Positions 1 through 11,336 are shown, numbered from the stretch's first letter. The stretch: DNA of 64,000 nucleotides from Variovorax brevis (GCF_030317105.1 NZ_JASZYG010000004.1:1-64000), one strand, 5' to 3'. Made by a program: numbers and translations. Notes: generated by a model not told the origin, from the sequence alone.

Positions 1-219
1 GCGCAGGGTTTCCTGGCACTTCGCTTCGCCGCAGGAGACGGCGATGATTTCGGTGACAACGCCCTTTTCTTTCAAGCGAACCGCCTCTTCGACGGCGATT
101 TCGTCGAAGGGATTCATGCTCATCTTGACGTTGGCGATGTCGACGCCCGTGCCGTCGGACTTGACGCGGACCTTGACGTTGTAGTCGACGACCCGCTTGA
201 CGGGGACAAGAACCTTCAT
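1..219 (-). CDS. etfB: Electron transfer flavoprotein subunit beta, N-terminal part
   Basis: The first 73 residues are visible; the rest lies beyond the left edge. The protein begins [19 protein letters not shown] and continues with [18 protein letters not shown], the characteristic start of the EtfB family. EtfB pairs with EtfA to carry electrons from acyl-CoA and similar dehydrogenases to ETF:ubiquinone oxidoreductase. The ATG is preceded by a GGAG ribosome site about 8 bases upstream. An etfA gene would be expected further left but cannot be seen. Confidence 0.93.
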   Translation of the reverse strand, partial: MKVLVPVKRVVDYNVKVRVKSDGTGVDIANVKMSMNPFDEIAVEEAVRLKEKGVVTEIIAVSCGEAKCQETLR

Positions 220-377
220 TGGTGTGACTCCATTGGATTGCGAAACCGGGGTGAATTTGCAGGAAAACGGGACATTTTAGGACCGCCCGCCTTGCGTACC
301 CTGCCTATATCAAATCTCTCAAATCTCGTGGCGCCGACCTTGCCGTCAAAAAACGAACGGTCGTGCTTTTTTCACGA

Positions 378-1652
378 TTATAGGTCAGCATCCATCGTTT
401 TGGACAAAGACTTCGGTAAGGATTCGATTCGAAGAACGCGCTGAGGATTGGAAATGCTGATGCCCGCGGCGCGCAGCGCCTCGAGGATCGTGATGTTGAT
501 GTCCGAGCGCAGGTTCACCTGCCCCTTGTCCGGATCGGAAACCCAGAAGTTCAAGCTGAACTCCAGGCCATCGGGCGTGAAGTTCAACAAATAGGCCGCG
601 GGTGCCGGGTCGCTCATGACGCGCGACTGCGCCGTTGCCGCGTCGCACATGATCTCCTGCACTTTCGAAACGCTGCTGTCGTAGCCCACCACGATGTTCG
701 TGGTGATGCCGAACTTGCGGTCGGCAATCGACAGGTTCTCGACCCGGTTGGTGATGAGCGACTCGTTCGGCACGATCGCCTCGCGGCCGTTGCCGGCGCG
801 GATGAGCGTGTAGCGCGTCTTGATGTCGGTGATGCGGCCCTCGAAGGTGTCGACCTTGACGTTGTCGCCGATGCGGATGGAACGCTCCAGCAGGATCACG
901 AAGCCGCTGATGTAGTTGGCCGCGAGCTTCTGCAAGCCGAAGCCCAAGCCCACGCCGAGCGCGCCACCCAGCACCGAGAGCGCCGTGAGGTCCACGCCCA
1001 CACTCGACAGCGCGAACAACAGGCCCACGAGCAGAAGCACGGCACGCACCGCATTCGACGCCACCTTGCGCATCGACAGGTCGTGGATCGCTTCGTCGAG
1101 CAGGCGTTTTTCGACGGTGGAGGATATCCACAGCGCGATCATCAGGACCAGGCCGGCGGAGAACACCCCGTCGAGGATCGTGCGCAGGCTGACGTGCGTC
1201 TTGCCAAAGGCCAAGGTGATCTGGTCGAGCTGTTCGAGCAGCCACGGCAGGAGGCCCACCGTCCACAGCACCGCGCCCACCCATGCGAACCAGGTGACGG
1301 CGCGTTCGGTCAGGCGAACCAGTTCGGATTTCGGGAACACCGCCGCGAGCACGCGCGCGACGAGCCGCACCACCACCAGCGCCAGGAACACCGACACGGC
1401 CGCCTCGAGCACGAGCACGGTCTGCACCTGCTGGAGCGCCCGCCGCGCCAGGTCGGAAAACAGGAGCGCAAGCAGCGGGAAAAGCAGGCCATCGAAGACG
1501 CGCGCGCCGAACCAGATCGAATCCTTGCGCTGGCCGCGTCCGACCCAATGGCAAATGCCCCATGCAACCACGATGCAGCCCGCCAGGGCCGCCGCTTCAA
1601 TCCACAGACTTTGCGCGTGGACCTGGTTCAGCCTCGAAAAGAAATCTTGCAT
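378..1652 (-). CDS. MscS-family mechanosensitive ion channel
   Basis: 424 residues. The first half is a series of hydrophobic segments. It is followed by the conserved MscS pore helix and beta domain: GGALGVGLGFGLQKLAANY (glycine/alanine-packed pore helix), then the sequence around SGFVILLERSIRIGD. Such channels open under membrane tension and release solutes during osmotic downshock. With several helices before the pore it is larger than E. coli MscS and closer to the YbdG/YnaI class. It starts 6 bases after the stop of the upstream deacetylase gene on the same strand, so the two may be co-transcribed. The pore signature makes the family assignment firm; the gating role is by family only. 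Confidence 0.9.
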   Translation of the reverse strand: MQDFFSRLNQVHAQSLWIEAAALAGCIVVAWGICHWVGRGQRKDSIWFGARVFDGLLFPLLALLFSDLARRALQQVQTVLVLEAAVSVFLALVVVRLVARVLAAVFPKSELVRLTERAVTWFAWVGAVLWTVGLLPWLLEQLDQITLAFGKTHVSLRTILDGVFSAGLVLMIALWISSTVEKRLLDEAIHDLSMRKVASNAVRAVLLLVGLLFALSSVGVDLTALSVLGGALGVGLGFGLQKLAANYISGFVILLERSIRIGDNVKVDTFEGRITDIKTRYTLIRAGNGREAIVPNESLITNRVENLSIADRKFGITTNIVVGYDSSVSKVQEIMCDAATAQSRVMSDPAPAAYLLNFTPDGLEFSLNFWVSDPDKGQVNLRSDINITILEALRAAGISISNPQRVLRIESLPKSLSKTMDADL

Positions 1653-1658
1653 CCGTCG

Positions 1659-2612
1659 TCAAAGACCTGCCAGCACACGCACATGCGCCTCAACACTGCC
1701 CGCCAGCGCATTGAAGTGATAGCCGCCTTCGAGCATCGACACGATGCGGCCCTTGGCGTGGCGCCGCGCCACGTCGAACACACGGCTCGTGATCCACGAA
1801 AAGTCGTTCTCGTTGAGCGCGAGCTGGCCCAGTTCGTCGTCGCGGTGCGCATCGAAGCCTGCGCTGATGAAGATCATCTGCGGCTTGAATTCTTCCAGCC
1901 GCGGCATCCACAGGCACTCGATGATCTCGCGCACGTCCATGCCGCGGCTGTAGGCCGGCACGGGCACGTTGAGCATGTTGGGCGCCGGGTTGTCGGCGCC
2001 GCTGTAAGGGTAGAACGGGTGCTGGAAGATGCCGACCATCAGCACGTGCGGATCGTTCGACAGGATGTCTTCCGTGCCGTTGCCGTGGTGCACGTCGAAA
2101 TCGACCACGGCCACGCGCTCCAGCCCGTGCTTTTCGATGGCATGGCGCGCGGCAATCGCCACGTTGTTGAAGAAGCAGAAGCCCATCGCCTTGTCACGGC
2201 AGGCATGGTGGCCGGGCGGGCGCACGGCGCAAAAGGCGTTCTCCAGCTCGCCGGCCATGACGGCATCGGTCGCGGCAATGACAGCGCCGGCCGCGCGGCG
2301 GGCCGCCAGCATGGTGAAGGTGTTGATGGACGTGTCCGGATCGACCGCGGCATGTGTCGGACCGCCCACGGATATCGCATCGGTGAGGCGTTGCGCCAGC
2401 GCCTGCAAGTGCTCAACATGCTCTTCGGAGTGCGCACGCAACAGTTGATCGAGCGTGGCCAGCGGCACATCGCAATGTTCAAGCGCATCGCCAACGCCGC
2501 TGCTGAGCAGCCTGTCCTCGATGGCGTCCAGGCGCTCCGGGCATTCGGGATGGCCCTTGCCCATCTCGTGCTTCCAGAAATCGCGATGTGTGAAGTAACC
2601 CGTCTTGCCCAT
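1659..2612 (-). CDS. Histone deacetylase family (class II-like) amidohydrolase
   Basis: 317 residues. It opens TGYFTHRDFWKHEMGKGHPE, as in bacterial class II HDAC-like proteins. Active-site signatures are visible: RPPGHHACRDKAMGFCFFNN (the paired histidines and the FNN segment), VVDFDVHHGNGT (zinc ligands Asp and His) and SAGFDAHRDD (third ligand). Bacterial relatives act on acetylated small amines such as acetylpolyamines or on acetyl-lysine; the substrate here cannot be told. It lies just upstream of the MscS gene and diverges from the moxR operon, with about 65 bases between. Confidence 0.9.
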   Translation of the reverse strand: MGKTGYFTHRDFWKHEMGKGHPECPERLDAIEDRLLSSGVGDALEHCDVPLATLDQLLRAHSEEHVEHLQALAQRLTDAISVGGPTHAAVDPDTSINTFTMLAARRAAGAVIAATDAVMAGELENAFCAVRPPGHHACRDKAMGFCFFNNVAIAARHAIEKHGLERVAVVDFDVHHGNGTEDILSNDPHVLMVGIFQHPFYPYSGADNPAPNMLNVPVPAYSRGMDVREIIECLWMPRLEEFKPQMIFISAGFDAHRDDELGQLALNENDFSWITSRVFDVARRHAKGRIVSMLEGGYHFNALAGSVEAHVRVLAGL

Positions 2613-2677
2613 GATTCGGCTTTTCGGCCCGAAGGTCTTTTACGGCAAAGACCGCTGACCTACGGTATGGTTTGCAA

Positions 2678-3610
2678 ATGGATACAAAAATGGACGTTGC
2701 GGCAAAGCTCGCCAGTTTGCTGGGTCAGCTTAACACGGTGATTGTGGGAAAAGAGGCCCAGGTGCGCGACTGCGTGGCCTGTCTGCTGGCGGGCGGGCAC
2801 CTGCTCATCGAAGACGTTCCGGGGGTGGGCAAGACCACGCTGGCCCACGCGCTCTCCCACACCTTCGGTCTGCACTTTTCGCGCGTGCAGTTCACGGCCG
2901 ACCTGATGCCGGGCGACCTCTCCGGCGTGGCCATCTACGACCGCGGACAGCAAACTTTCGTATTCCATCCCGGACCGATTTTTGCGCAGGTGCTGTTGGC
3001 CGACGAAATCAATCGCGCCAGCCCGAAAACCCAAAGCGCGCTGCTGGAAGCGATGGAAGAAAAGCAGGTCACCATCGAAGGCGAGACGCGCGCCCTGCCC
3101 ACGCCGTTTTTCGTGATCGCGACCCAAAACCCCAACGAGCAGCTGGGGACGTTCGCCTTGCCGGAATCGCAGCTCGACCGCTTCCTGATGCGCATTTCGC
3201 TCGGCTACCCCGACCGCGCGGCCGAACGCGCGCTGCTGGCGGGCGCGGATCGGCGCGAGCTGCTGGCGCAGCTGCCTGCCCTGCTCACGGCCGGCGAACT
3301 GAACGCCCTGCAGCAACGCGTGCAACAGGTGCACGCGGCGGAGCCCTTGCTCAACTACGTGCAGGACCTGATGGCGGCCACGCGCTCCGGGCGATGGTTC
3401 CTGCAGGGCCTGTCGCCGCGCGCGGGCATCGCGCTGCTGCGCGCCGCCAAGGCGCAGGCGCTGCTGGCCAATCGCGACTACGTGGCGCCCGACGACGTGC
3501 AGGCCGTGCTGCCGCAGACCATTGCGCACCGGCTGACGCCCGTCGGCGACGCCGGTCGCGGTGCGGTCGAGCAGGTGCGCGCGATGATGGCCGCCGTTCC
3601 CCTGCCATGA
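2678..3610 (+). CDS. MoxR-family AAA+ ATPase
   Basis: 310 residues from the ATG at 2678; an in-frame TTG at 2672 is less likely. The Walker A motif EDVPGVGKTT is at residues 45-54, Walker B is VLLADEINRA, and NPNEQLGTFALPESQLDRF is the MoxR-specific sensor region. MoxR ATPases act as chaperones that mature partner proteins, commonly encoded with DUF58 and VWA proteins. Here the next two genes encode DUF58 and a TgpA-like transglutaminase, a widespread three-gene arrangement. The stop TGA (3608-3610) overlaps an ATG opening only a six-codon frame, so the downstream gene starts at the GTG at 3624. Confidence 0.92.
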   Translation: MDTKMDVAAKLASLLGQLNTVIVGKEAQVRDCVACLLAGGHLLIEDVPGVGKTTLAHALSHTFGLHFSRVQFTADLMPGDLSGVAIYDRGQQTFVFHPGPIFAQVLLADEINRASPKTQSALLEAMEEKQVTIEGETRALPTPFFVIATQNPNEQLGTFALPESQLDRFLMRISLGYPDRAAERALLAGADRRELLAQLPALLTAGELNALQQRVQQVHAAEPLLNYVQDLMAATRSGRWFLQGLSPRAGIALLRAAKAQALLANRDYVAPDDVQAVLPQTIAHRLTPVGDAGRGAVEQVRAMMAAVPLP

Positions 3611-3623
3611 CGGGACCCAGGCC

Positions 3624-4592
3624 GTGATTGCCACGATCAGACGGCAAATCGACGGGTGGTTCCTTTCGCGCCGGCCGCCGTCGGACCGGCTTGAACTCAC
3701 GCAACGCAACGTCTACATCGTGCCGACACGGGCGGGATGGATGCTGGGCGCGACGGTGCTGGTGCTGCTCATCGGCTCGATCAACTACCAGCTCAACCTG
3801 GGCTACCTGCTGACCTTCCTGCTGGCCGGTTGTGTCGCGGTCGGCATGCACGTGTGCCACGCGACGCTGCGCGGGCTGGCGATGCATCTGGTACAGCCCG
3901 ATGCGCAGTTTGCCGGCGCGGCCGCTGTGTTTCGCGTGGTGCTGGACAACACGCGGCGCAGCGTGCGCTACGGCATCGGCATGGCGGTGCGCGGCAGCGG
4001 CCAATGGGCGTGGTGCGATGTGCCCGCGCAAGGCAGCGCCACCGTCGAGATTGCGTTCAAGCCCGAGCGGCGCGGACTGCACGCGGTGCCGCCGCTGACG
4101 GCGGAAACGCGCTTTCCGCTGGGCACCTTTCGCGTCTGGACGGTGTGGCGTCCGGCCGCCAAGGTGCTGGTGTACCCGACGCCCGAATTGCACCCGCCGC
4201 CGCTTCCGCCCGGCGAACCCATGAGCGGCTCGCCCGCCGTGGCCAGCGCCCGCATGCAGAACGCCGGCGAGTACGACGGCATGCGCGCCTATCGTCGCGG
4301 CGATCCGCTCAAGATGGTGGTGTGGAAGAAAGCAGCCCGCGCGCAAGCCGCGGGCTCGGACGAACTTTTCAGCCGCGACACGCAGCAGGCGCAACGCCAG
4401 GAGCTGTGGCTCGACGCATTGCACACCGGCCTGCCGGGCCACGAGGCGCGCCTGTCCCGCCTGTGTGCGTGGGTGCTCATGGCCGACCGGCTGGGCGTGG
4501 ACTACGGCCTGCGACTGCCGGGCCGGACCCTGGCGCCTTCGCAGGGCGAAGCGCACAAGCGCCAATGCCTGGAGGTGCTTGCGACATGCTGA
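3624..4592 (+). CDS. DUF58 domain protein
   Basis: 322 residues, GTG start 13 bases after moxR. Two hydrophobic segments near the N-terminus (around WMLGATVLVLLIGSI and LTFLLAGCVAVGM) anchor it in the membrane. The signature AGEYDGMRAYRRGDPLKMVV, followed by WKKAARA, identifies DUF58. DUF58 proteins co-occur with MoxR ATPases and are presumed clients or adaptors; the biochemical role is unknown. No other start fits: the ATG at 3607 runs into a stop after six codons. Confidence 0.88.
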   Translation: MIATIRRQIDGWFLSRRPPSDRLELTQRNVYIVPTRAGWMLGATVLVLLIGSINYQLNLGYLLTFLLAGCVAVGMHVCHATLRGLAMHLVQPDAQFAGAAAVFRVVLDNTRRSVRYGIGMAVRGSGQWAWCDVPAQGSATVEIAFKPERRGLHAVPPLTAETRFPLGTFRVWTVWRPAAKVLVYPTPELHPPPLPPGEPMSGSPAVASARMQNAGEYDGMRAYRRGDPLKMVVWKKAARAQAAGSDELFSRDTQQAQRQELWLDALHTGLPGHEARLSRLCAWVLMADRLGVDYGLRLPGRTLAPSQGEAHKRQCLEVLATC

Positions 4593-4641
4593 AGGCTGTC
4601 CCGCATCCCCTGCGAGCGATCGCGGCGACAAGGGGCCGGTC

Positions 4642-6642
4642 ATGAAGTCGCGCCTGGCCCGCCTCGGCGCTTTGCCGCGCGATGCGCGCGACACACTCTT
4701 CCTGCTTTGCGTGATCGCGCTGATCGTGCTGCCGCAGGTGAGCCACCTGCCGTGGTGGTGCACCGCCCTGACCGTGGTCATCCTGGGATGGCGCGGCACC
4801 CTCGCCGTTCAGGCCAAGCCGCTGCCGGGCATGTGGATGCGCCTGACCCTGCTGGGCGCTGCGCTCGTGGCCACCGGGATCACCTACCGCACCCTGCTGG
4901 GCCGCGACGCCGGGGTCACGCTGGTGGTGCTGCTGCTGGCGATGAAGACGCTGGAACTGCGCGCGCGGCGCGATGCCTTCGTCATCTTCTTCCTGGGCTT
5001 CTTTGCGATGCTCACGAACTTCTTCTACTCGCAGGCGCTGCTGACGGCGCTGGCGATGCTGCTGGCCCTGCTGGGACTGCTCACCGCACTGGTCAACGCC
5101 CACATGCCGGTGGGACGCCCGCCGCTCATGCAGGCCGCGCGCACGGCCGCTTCCATGGCGCTCCTGGGCGCGCCCATCATGGTCGCGCTGTTCGTGCTGT
5201 TTCCGCGCATGGCGCCGCTGTGGGGCACGCCGAGCGACGCGATGGCCGGGCGCACGGGCCTGTCGAACACGATGCGTGTCGGCGCGGTCGCGGAACTCGC
5301 ACTGGACAGCACCATCGCCGCGCGCATCCAGTTCGAGAACAACCGGATTCCGCCGCAGCGCGAGCTCTACTTTCGCGGCCCGGTGCTCGCGCAGTTCGAC
5401 GGGCAGGAATGGAAGGCGCTTTCATCCTTTGCGGCGGCGCGGGTGCCGACCAACCTCAAGGTGCAGGGCGCGCCGGTGCGCTACGAAGTCACGCTCGAGC
5501 CCGCCAACCACCCCTGGCTTCTGACGCTGGACGTGGCTCCCACTGCACCGGATGCGCCGGGCTACGAACTGCAGCAAACGGGCGACCTTCAATGGATGAG
5601 CAACCGCCCGACGACCGATATGGTGCGCTATCGGGCCGTGAGCTTTCCCCAATACACGAGCGGACCGGTCAATCGCGTGGCAGGCCTGCAGGCCTACACG
5701 GCGCTGCCGACCGGCTTGAACCCGCGCACCGTCGCCCTCGCGGCGCAGATGCGCGCGGACCCGGCGCTCAGCGGCCGCCGGACGGCCGACTTCGTGCGCG
5801 CTGCACTGGAGCGCCTGCGAACGGGCGGCTACAGCTACACGCTCGATCCCGGCGTCTACGGGCTGGACTCGGCCGATGAGTTCTGGTTCGACCGCAAGGA
5901 AGGCTTCTGCGAGCACATTTCTTCCGCCTTTGCCGTGCTGATGCGCGCGGCAGGCATCCCGGCGCGCATCGTCACGGGCTACCAGGGCGGCGAGATCAAC
6001 GACGTCGATGGCTTCTGGACGATCCGGCAAAGCGACGCCCACGCATGGACCGAGGTCTGGCAGGAAGGCACGGGCTGGGTGCGCGTGGACCCCACCGCGG
6101 CCGTCTCGCCGGGACGCGTGGGCGCCTTCCAGCGGCTGGCCGCGCCCACCGGCGTGTTCGCCGGCGCCTTCAACGCCATGAGCCCGACCTTTGCGCAGCA
6201 CGTTCGCGCGGCATGGGAAGCAGTGAACAACGGCTGGAACCAGTGGGTGCTCAACTACACGCAGGGTCGCCAGCTCAACCTGCTCAAGAACATCGGATTC
6301 AGCGCGCCGAGCATGCAGGACCTTGTCTCCCTGCTGCTCGCCCTGCTGATCGGCGTCAGCCTCGCGGGCGCGGCGTGGACGCTGTGGGAACGCAGCCAGC
6401 ACGATCCGTGGCTGCGCCTGCTGGCGCGCACGCGCACCCGTCTTCAACGCGCCGGCGTCGACCTGCCCGAATCGGTGCCGCCACGCGAGATGGCGAAACG
6501 ATTGCGCAACCAGTTTGGCGAGTCTGTTGATGACGTTTGCGAGTGGCTCCTGCGCCTGGAATCGCAGCGCTACAGCCCTGCGCCGGCACAAGCCCTGTCC
6601 GCATTGCGTGCGGAATTCACACGATTGCACTGGCCGCGCTGA
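4642..6642 (+). CDS. TgpA-like membrane transglutaminase (DUF3488 + transglutaminase core)
   Basis: 666 residues from the ATG at 4642; the frame is open further upstream but overlaps the DUF58 gene. About six hydrophobic helices lie in residues 15-200, then a periplasmic transglutaminase-like core with Cys423 (EGFCEH), His467 (DAHAW) and Asp483 (VDPTAAV), then one more helix near residue 560 and a short cytoplasmic tail. Pseudomonas TgpA has the same layout and is important for viability in that organism. Third gene of the moxR-DUF58-tgpA set. Substrate unknown; a protease or amidase role is also possible for this fold. Confidence 0.9.
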   Translation: MKSRLARLGALPRDARDTLFLLCVIALIVLPQVSHLPWWCTALTVVILGWRGTLAVQAKPLPGMWMRLTLLGAALVATGITYRTLLGRDAGVTLVVLLLAMKTLELRARRDAFVIFFLGFFAMLTNFFYSQALLTALAMLLALLGLLTALVNAHMPVGRPPLMQAARTAASMALLGAPIMVALFVLFPRMAPLWGTPSDAMAGRTGLSNTMRVGAVAELALDSTIAARIQFENNRIPPQRELYFRGPVLAQFDGQEWKALSSFAAARVPTNLKVQGAPVRYEVTLEPANHPWLLTLDVAPTAPDAPGYELQQTGDLQWMSNRPTTDMVRYRAVSFPQYTSGPVNRVAGLQAYTALPTGLNPRTVALAAQMRADPALSGRRTADFVRAALERLRTGGYSYTLDPGVYGLDSADEFWFDRKEGFCEHISSAFAVLMRAAGIPARIVTGYQGGEINDVDGFWTIRQSDAHAWTEVWQEGTGWVRVDPTAAVSPGRVGAFQRLAAPTGVFAGAFNAMSPTFAQHVRAAWEAVNNGWNQWVLNYTQGRQLNLLKNIGFSAPSMQDLVSLLLALLIGVSLAGAAWTLWERSQHDPWLRLLARTRTRLQRAGVDLPESVPPREMAKRLRNQFGESVDDVCEWLLRLESQRYSPAPAQALSALRAEFTRLHWPR

Positions 6643-6695
6643 AACGGGGTGTGACGCTGCGCGGGCGCGGCGAATCCGGGCGGCACAATGCGCCG

Positions 6696-7835
6696 ATGCG
6701 CCGCCTCTTTCCGTTGTCCTCCTCCTTGTCCTGCTCGCTGAAAGCTGTTCCGCTCGCCCTTGCCTTGCTGGCCTTTGGCGTCTGCGCCAGCGCGGCCACC
6801 CCTCACAAGAAACCGTCGGGCAAGCATCCCGCTGCAACGCAGGCCGCCTCCAGCGGCGCCAGCGCCGTGCGCGGCGGCGTGCCGTATTCGACGCGCGAGG
6901 ACGCCATGCAGTTTGCGGACGAAATCGCCGCCAGGCGCAACCTCGATCGCGAGTGGGTGCGTGCCACGATCGGCAACGCACGTTTTCTCTCCAACGTTCC
7001 GCGCCTGATGCTCCCGGCGCCGGTGGGCACGCCGAAGAACTGGCGCGCCTACCGCGGCCGCTTCATCGATCAGACCCGCATTGCCGCCGGCGCGCGCTTC
7101 TGGCGCGCGAACTCGGTGACGCTGGCGCGGGCCGAAGGCCAGTTCGGCGTGCCGCCCGAGATCATCGTGGGCATCATCGGCGTGGAAACCATCTATGGCC
7201 AGAACATGGGCAGCTTCCGGGTGATCGACGCGCTGGCCACCCTGTCGTTCGACTTTCCCGATGGCCACCCGCGCGCGGCCGAGCGCAGGGCTTTCTTCCG
7301 CGGCGAACTCGAGAGCTTCCTGAGCACCGAAAGCCGCACCGCCGAAGACCCGATGGCGCCGCTGGGCAGCTACGCCGGCGCCATGGGCATGCCGCAGTTC
7401 ATGCCCAGCAGCATCGCGAAGTACGCGGTCGATTTCGACGGCGACGGCCGCATCGACCTCGTGCACAGCACCGCCGACGTGATCGGCTCGGTGGCGAACT
7501 ACTTCAAGGCCTTCGGCTGGGAACCTGGCCGTCCGGCGGTCTTTCCGGTGGACTTTGATGAAGCGCGCCTGAAGAAGTCGGTGCTCCTGGCACCGGACAT
7601 CGTGCCCACCTTCAGCGCCGACAGCTTCGTGGCCGCAGGCGCGGTGCTGGACCGCAAGGCCGAGCAGTACAAGGGCCTGCTGGCACTCATCGAATTGCAG
7701 AACGGCAACGACGCGCCAACCTATTACGCAGGCACCAAGAACTTCTACGTCATCACGCGGTACAACTGGAGCAGTTACTACGCGATGTCCGTGCTGGATC
7801 TGGGCAATGCGATCAAGGCGTCGATGGATCAGTGA
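6696..7835 (+). CDS. mltB: Membrane-bound lytic murein transglycosylase B
   Basis: 379 residues from the ATG at 6696. That start gives a clean signal peptide (MRRLFPLSSSLSC, then AVPLALALLAFGVCASA); upstream in-frame codons give no signal. The conserved VPPEIIVGIIGVETIYGQNM places the catalytic Glu at about residue 164, and YAGAMGMPQFMPSSIAKYAV with DFDGDGRIDL is the MltB substrate-cleft region. It cleaves the glycan strand of peptidoglycan to form 1,6-anhydromuramic ends. The sequence after the signal is Lys/Ala/Ser-rich. The Cys of GVCAS does not sit in an obvious lipobox, so it may be soluble in the periplasm rather than lipid-anchored. Confidence 0.9.
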   Translation: MRRLFPLSSSLSCSLKAVPLALALLAFGVCASAATPHKKPSGKHPAATQAASSGASAVRGGVPYSTREDAMQFADEIAARRNLDREWVRATIGNARFLSNVPRLMLPAPVGTPKNWRAYRGRFIDQTRIAAGARFWRANSVTLARAEGQFGVPPEIIVGIIGVETIYGQNMGSFRVIDALATLSFDFPDGHPRAAERRAFFRGELESFLSTESRTAEDPMAPLGSYAGAMGMPQFMPSSIAKYAVDFDGDGRIDLVHSTADVIGSVANYFKAFGWEPGRPAVFPVDFDEARLKKSVLLAPDIVPTFSADSFVAAGAVLDRKAEQYKGLLALIELQNGNDAPTYYAGTKNFYVITRYNWSSYYAMSVLDLGNAIKASMDQ

Positions 7836-7837
7836 CG

Positions 7838-8452
7838 ATGCGTGAGCCGCTGCAGTCGTCGTGGCAAGAGGCATGGGCCGATATTGGGGTCGCAGTTCCC
7901 GATGAAGCGCTGTTCAACGAATTGGTGGCGCGCTACAGCGAGCCGCAGCGCCACTACCACACCCTGCAACACCTGCGCGAGTGCCTCGACGGCTTTGAAC
8001 GCGAACGCGCTTCAGCCGAACGGCCGGGAGAGGTTGCGCTGGCGCTCTGGTTCCACGATGCCATCTACGACCTGAACGCGCACGACAACGAAGCACGCAG
8101 CGCCGATTGGGCGCGCAGCGCGCTGCTTGCGGCCGGCGCCGCCGCAGATGTCGCGGAGCGGGTGCATTCACTGGTCATGGCCACGCGGCACGACGTGCAA
8201 CCCGTCGATGCCGATGCGCGATTGCTGGTCGACATCGACCTGTCGATCCTTGGCGCGCCTGCTGAACGCTTCGCGGAATACGAGCAGCAGATCCGCCGCG
8301 AATACGCGCACGTGCCCCAGGACACCTTCGAAGCGCGACGCCGCCAGATACTGGCCAGCTTCCTGGCACGCGACCCGCTCTACCAGACACCCGGTGTTCG
8401 GGCACGTTGCGAAGCCAGCGCGCGCGCCAACCTGCGCCACGCCATCGGCTGA
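7838..8452 (+). CDS. Predicted HD-superfamily metal-dependent phosphohydrolase (COG4339 type)
   Basis: 204 residues from the ATG at 7838; a GTG at 7832 overlapping the mltB stop would add two residues. Visible motifs are RYSEPQRHYHTLQHL near residue 30 and LALWFHDAIYDLNAHDNE near residue 65, the His/Asp metal-binding pattern of this HD-like family. Later, DIDLSILG resembles the second Asp cluster. The natural substrate is not known. Its start lies at the mltB stop, so translational coupling is likely. Confidence 0.78.
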   Translation: MREPLQSSWQEAWADIGVAVPDEALFNELVARYSEPQRHYHTLQHLRECLDGFERERASAERPGEVALALWFHDAIYDLNAHDNEARSADWARSALLAAGAAADVAERVHSLVMATRHDVQPVDADARLLVDIDLSILGAPAERFAEYEQQIRREYAHVPQDTFEARRRQILASFLARDPLYQTPGVRARCEASARANLRHAIG

Positions 8453-8455
8453 GCA

Positions 8456-9010
8456 TCAACTTGCAGCGAAGCGCGCGGGCGCGAGCACCCGTGCCGTCGC
8501 ATCCACGATCACGCCCTCCCCCATTGACGTCGGCTCCCCCGTCAGCGACGTGATGTTCACCTGATGTGTGACCCAGACCTCGAAGGTCCCCGATGGGATC
8601 GAGGCCAGGGCGTCGCGCAGCAACTGGTTGGCGGCCGGGGACTGTGCGCGATCGTTGAACATGGAGTTGAGCGCGGGCCATGGCGTGTGGCGTCCGAAGG
8701 CCAGTTGCGCGGTGTCGATGCAGCGGCACCAGGCGCTGCACCGCACGGCAGAAGGCTTCAACCGCTGCGCCGCAAACCACTCGCCGATGCGCCGGGATTG
8801 CGCACGTCCCGAGTCGCTGAGGTTGCGCTGCGTGCTGCAGTCGCCCAGCTTGAACTCCGGCGGATCGCCGACGCCCGGCGTCGTTTGGGCGTGGCGCAGG
8901 AGCACTGCGCACGCGCCGGCGCGCAAGAGCCCGATCGCTGCCGGATCGGCGTGCACCCGGCTGCCGACAAAGGGCAGCATCGCCAGCCCAAGCCATTGAC
9001 GTCTTTGCAT
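8456..9010 (-). CDS. Exported histidine phosphatase family protein
   Basis: 184 residues from the ATG at 9010. It begins MQRRQWLGLAMLPFVGSRVH and then Ala, a twin-arginine-like or Sec signal with a probable cleavage after VHA. The phosphatase signature VLLRHAQTTPG gives the phosphorylated His, and WVTHQVNITSLTG carries the second catalytic His. The protein is short for the superfamily but keeps both catalytic histidines. The substrate is unknown. It lies beyond the glpV terminator, so it is probably a separate unit. It converges with the HD-family gene, with 3 bases between stops. Confidence 0.82.
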   Translation of the reverse strand: MQRRQWLGLAMLPFVGSRVHADPAAIGLLRAGACAVLLRHAQTTPGVGDPPEFKLGDCSTQRNLSDSGRAQSRRIGEWFAAQRLKPSAVRCSAWCRCIDTAQLAFGRHTPWPALNSMFNDRAQSPAANQLLRDALASIPSGTFEVWVTHQVNITSLTGEPTSMGEGVIVDATARVLAPARFAAS

Positions 9011-9045
9011 GGGCGTCACACTAACAAAGCACCCGACCCCAATGC

Positions 9046-9080
9046 AAAAAGGGCTGCCGCACCCGAAAGTGCAGCAGCCC
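9046..9080 (-). terminator. Rho-independent terminator after glpV
   Basis: On the minus strand a 12-bp stem (arms 9069-9080 and 9051-9062, with one G-T pair) encloses a 6-base loop and is followed by five T residues (9050-9046). It lies 28 bases after the glpV stop and closes the glpD-to-glpV operon before the histidine phosphatase gene. Confidence 0.88.
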
Positions 9081-9107
9081 CAAGTGGCAACTATTGACTG
9101 CCTGCGC

Positions 9108-10922
<1,815 letters not shown>

Positions 10923-11027
10923 CCTCTTGTCTCCTCGGTGGTCGCCTTCCCGTTCCAGAATCTTGTTCGGCCCCGGGAAGGCGGGGAGCCGGATTCGAAT
11001 GTTCTTGCTCTTTTGTCTTGTTGCCGT

Positions 11028-11336
11028 TCAGCCCTTGCGCATGACCAGCGCGAGGACAAACATCGAAATGACGAAGCCGATCCAGATCGACGGTTCCGCG
11101 TCCAGGCTCAGCCAGTCCTTGAACTTGCCGGCGAGGCCGACGAATGCGAGGTTCACATAGGCAGCCGACAACAGGCCGATGAACAGCCTGTCGCCGCGCG
11201 TGGTTTCAAGCGGTAGCCAGCCACGCCGCATCGTGGTGGGCGACTTGATTTCCCACAGCGTCATGCCCACCAGCATGATGGCGATGCAGGTGAAGAACAC
11301 CGCCACCGGCGTGGTCCAGACCATCCACTTGAACAT
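11028..11336 (-). CDS. glpU: DUF2160 small membrane protein of the glycerol importer
   Basis: 102 residues from the ATG at 11336, which has GGAG 7 bases upstream; the longer frame runs into a repeat element. Three hydrophobic segments are visible: TPVAVFFTCIAIMLVGMTLW, LFIGLLSAAYVNLAFVGLAG and IWIGFVISMFVLALVM. DUF2160 proteins are encoded almost only within glycerol ABC transporter operons, between the permease and the binding-protein gene, as here. Its function is unproven; it may be an accessory membrane subunit. Confidence 0.87.
   Translation of the reverse strand: MFKWMVWTTPVAVFFTCIAIMLVGMTLWEIKSPTTMRRGWLPLETTRGDRLFIGLLSAAYVNLAFVGLAGKFKDWLSLDAEPSIWIGFVISMFVLALVMRKG

Noticed and set aside
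361..377. Five-bp hairpin after the MscS stop with a nearby T run
   Set aside because: Stem is short and AT-rich in the loop, and the T run is eight bases away; weak as a terminator.
3607..3627. Six-codon frame starting at ATG 3607 overlapping the moxR stop
   Set aside because: Too short to be a gene; the DUF58 start is the GTG at 3624.
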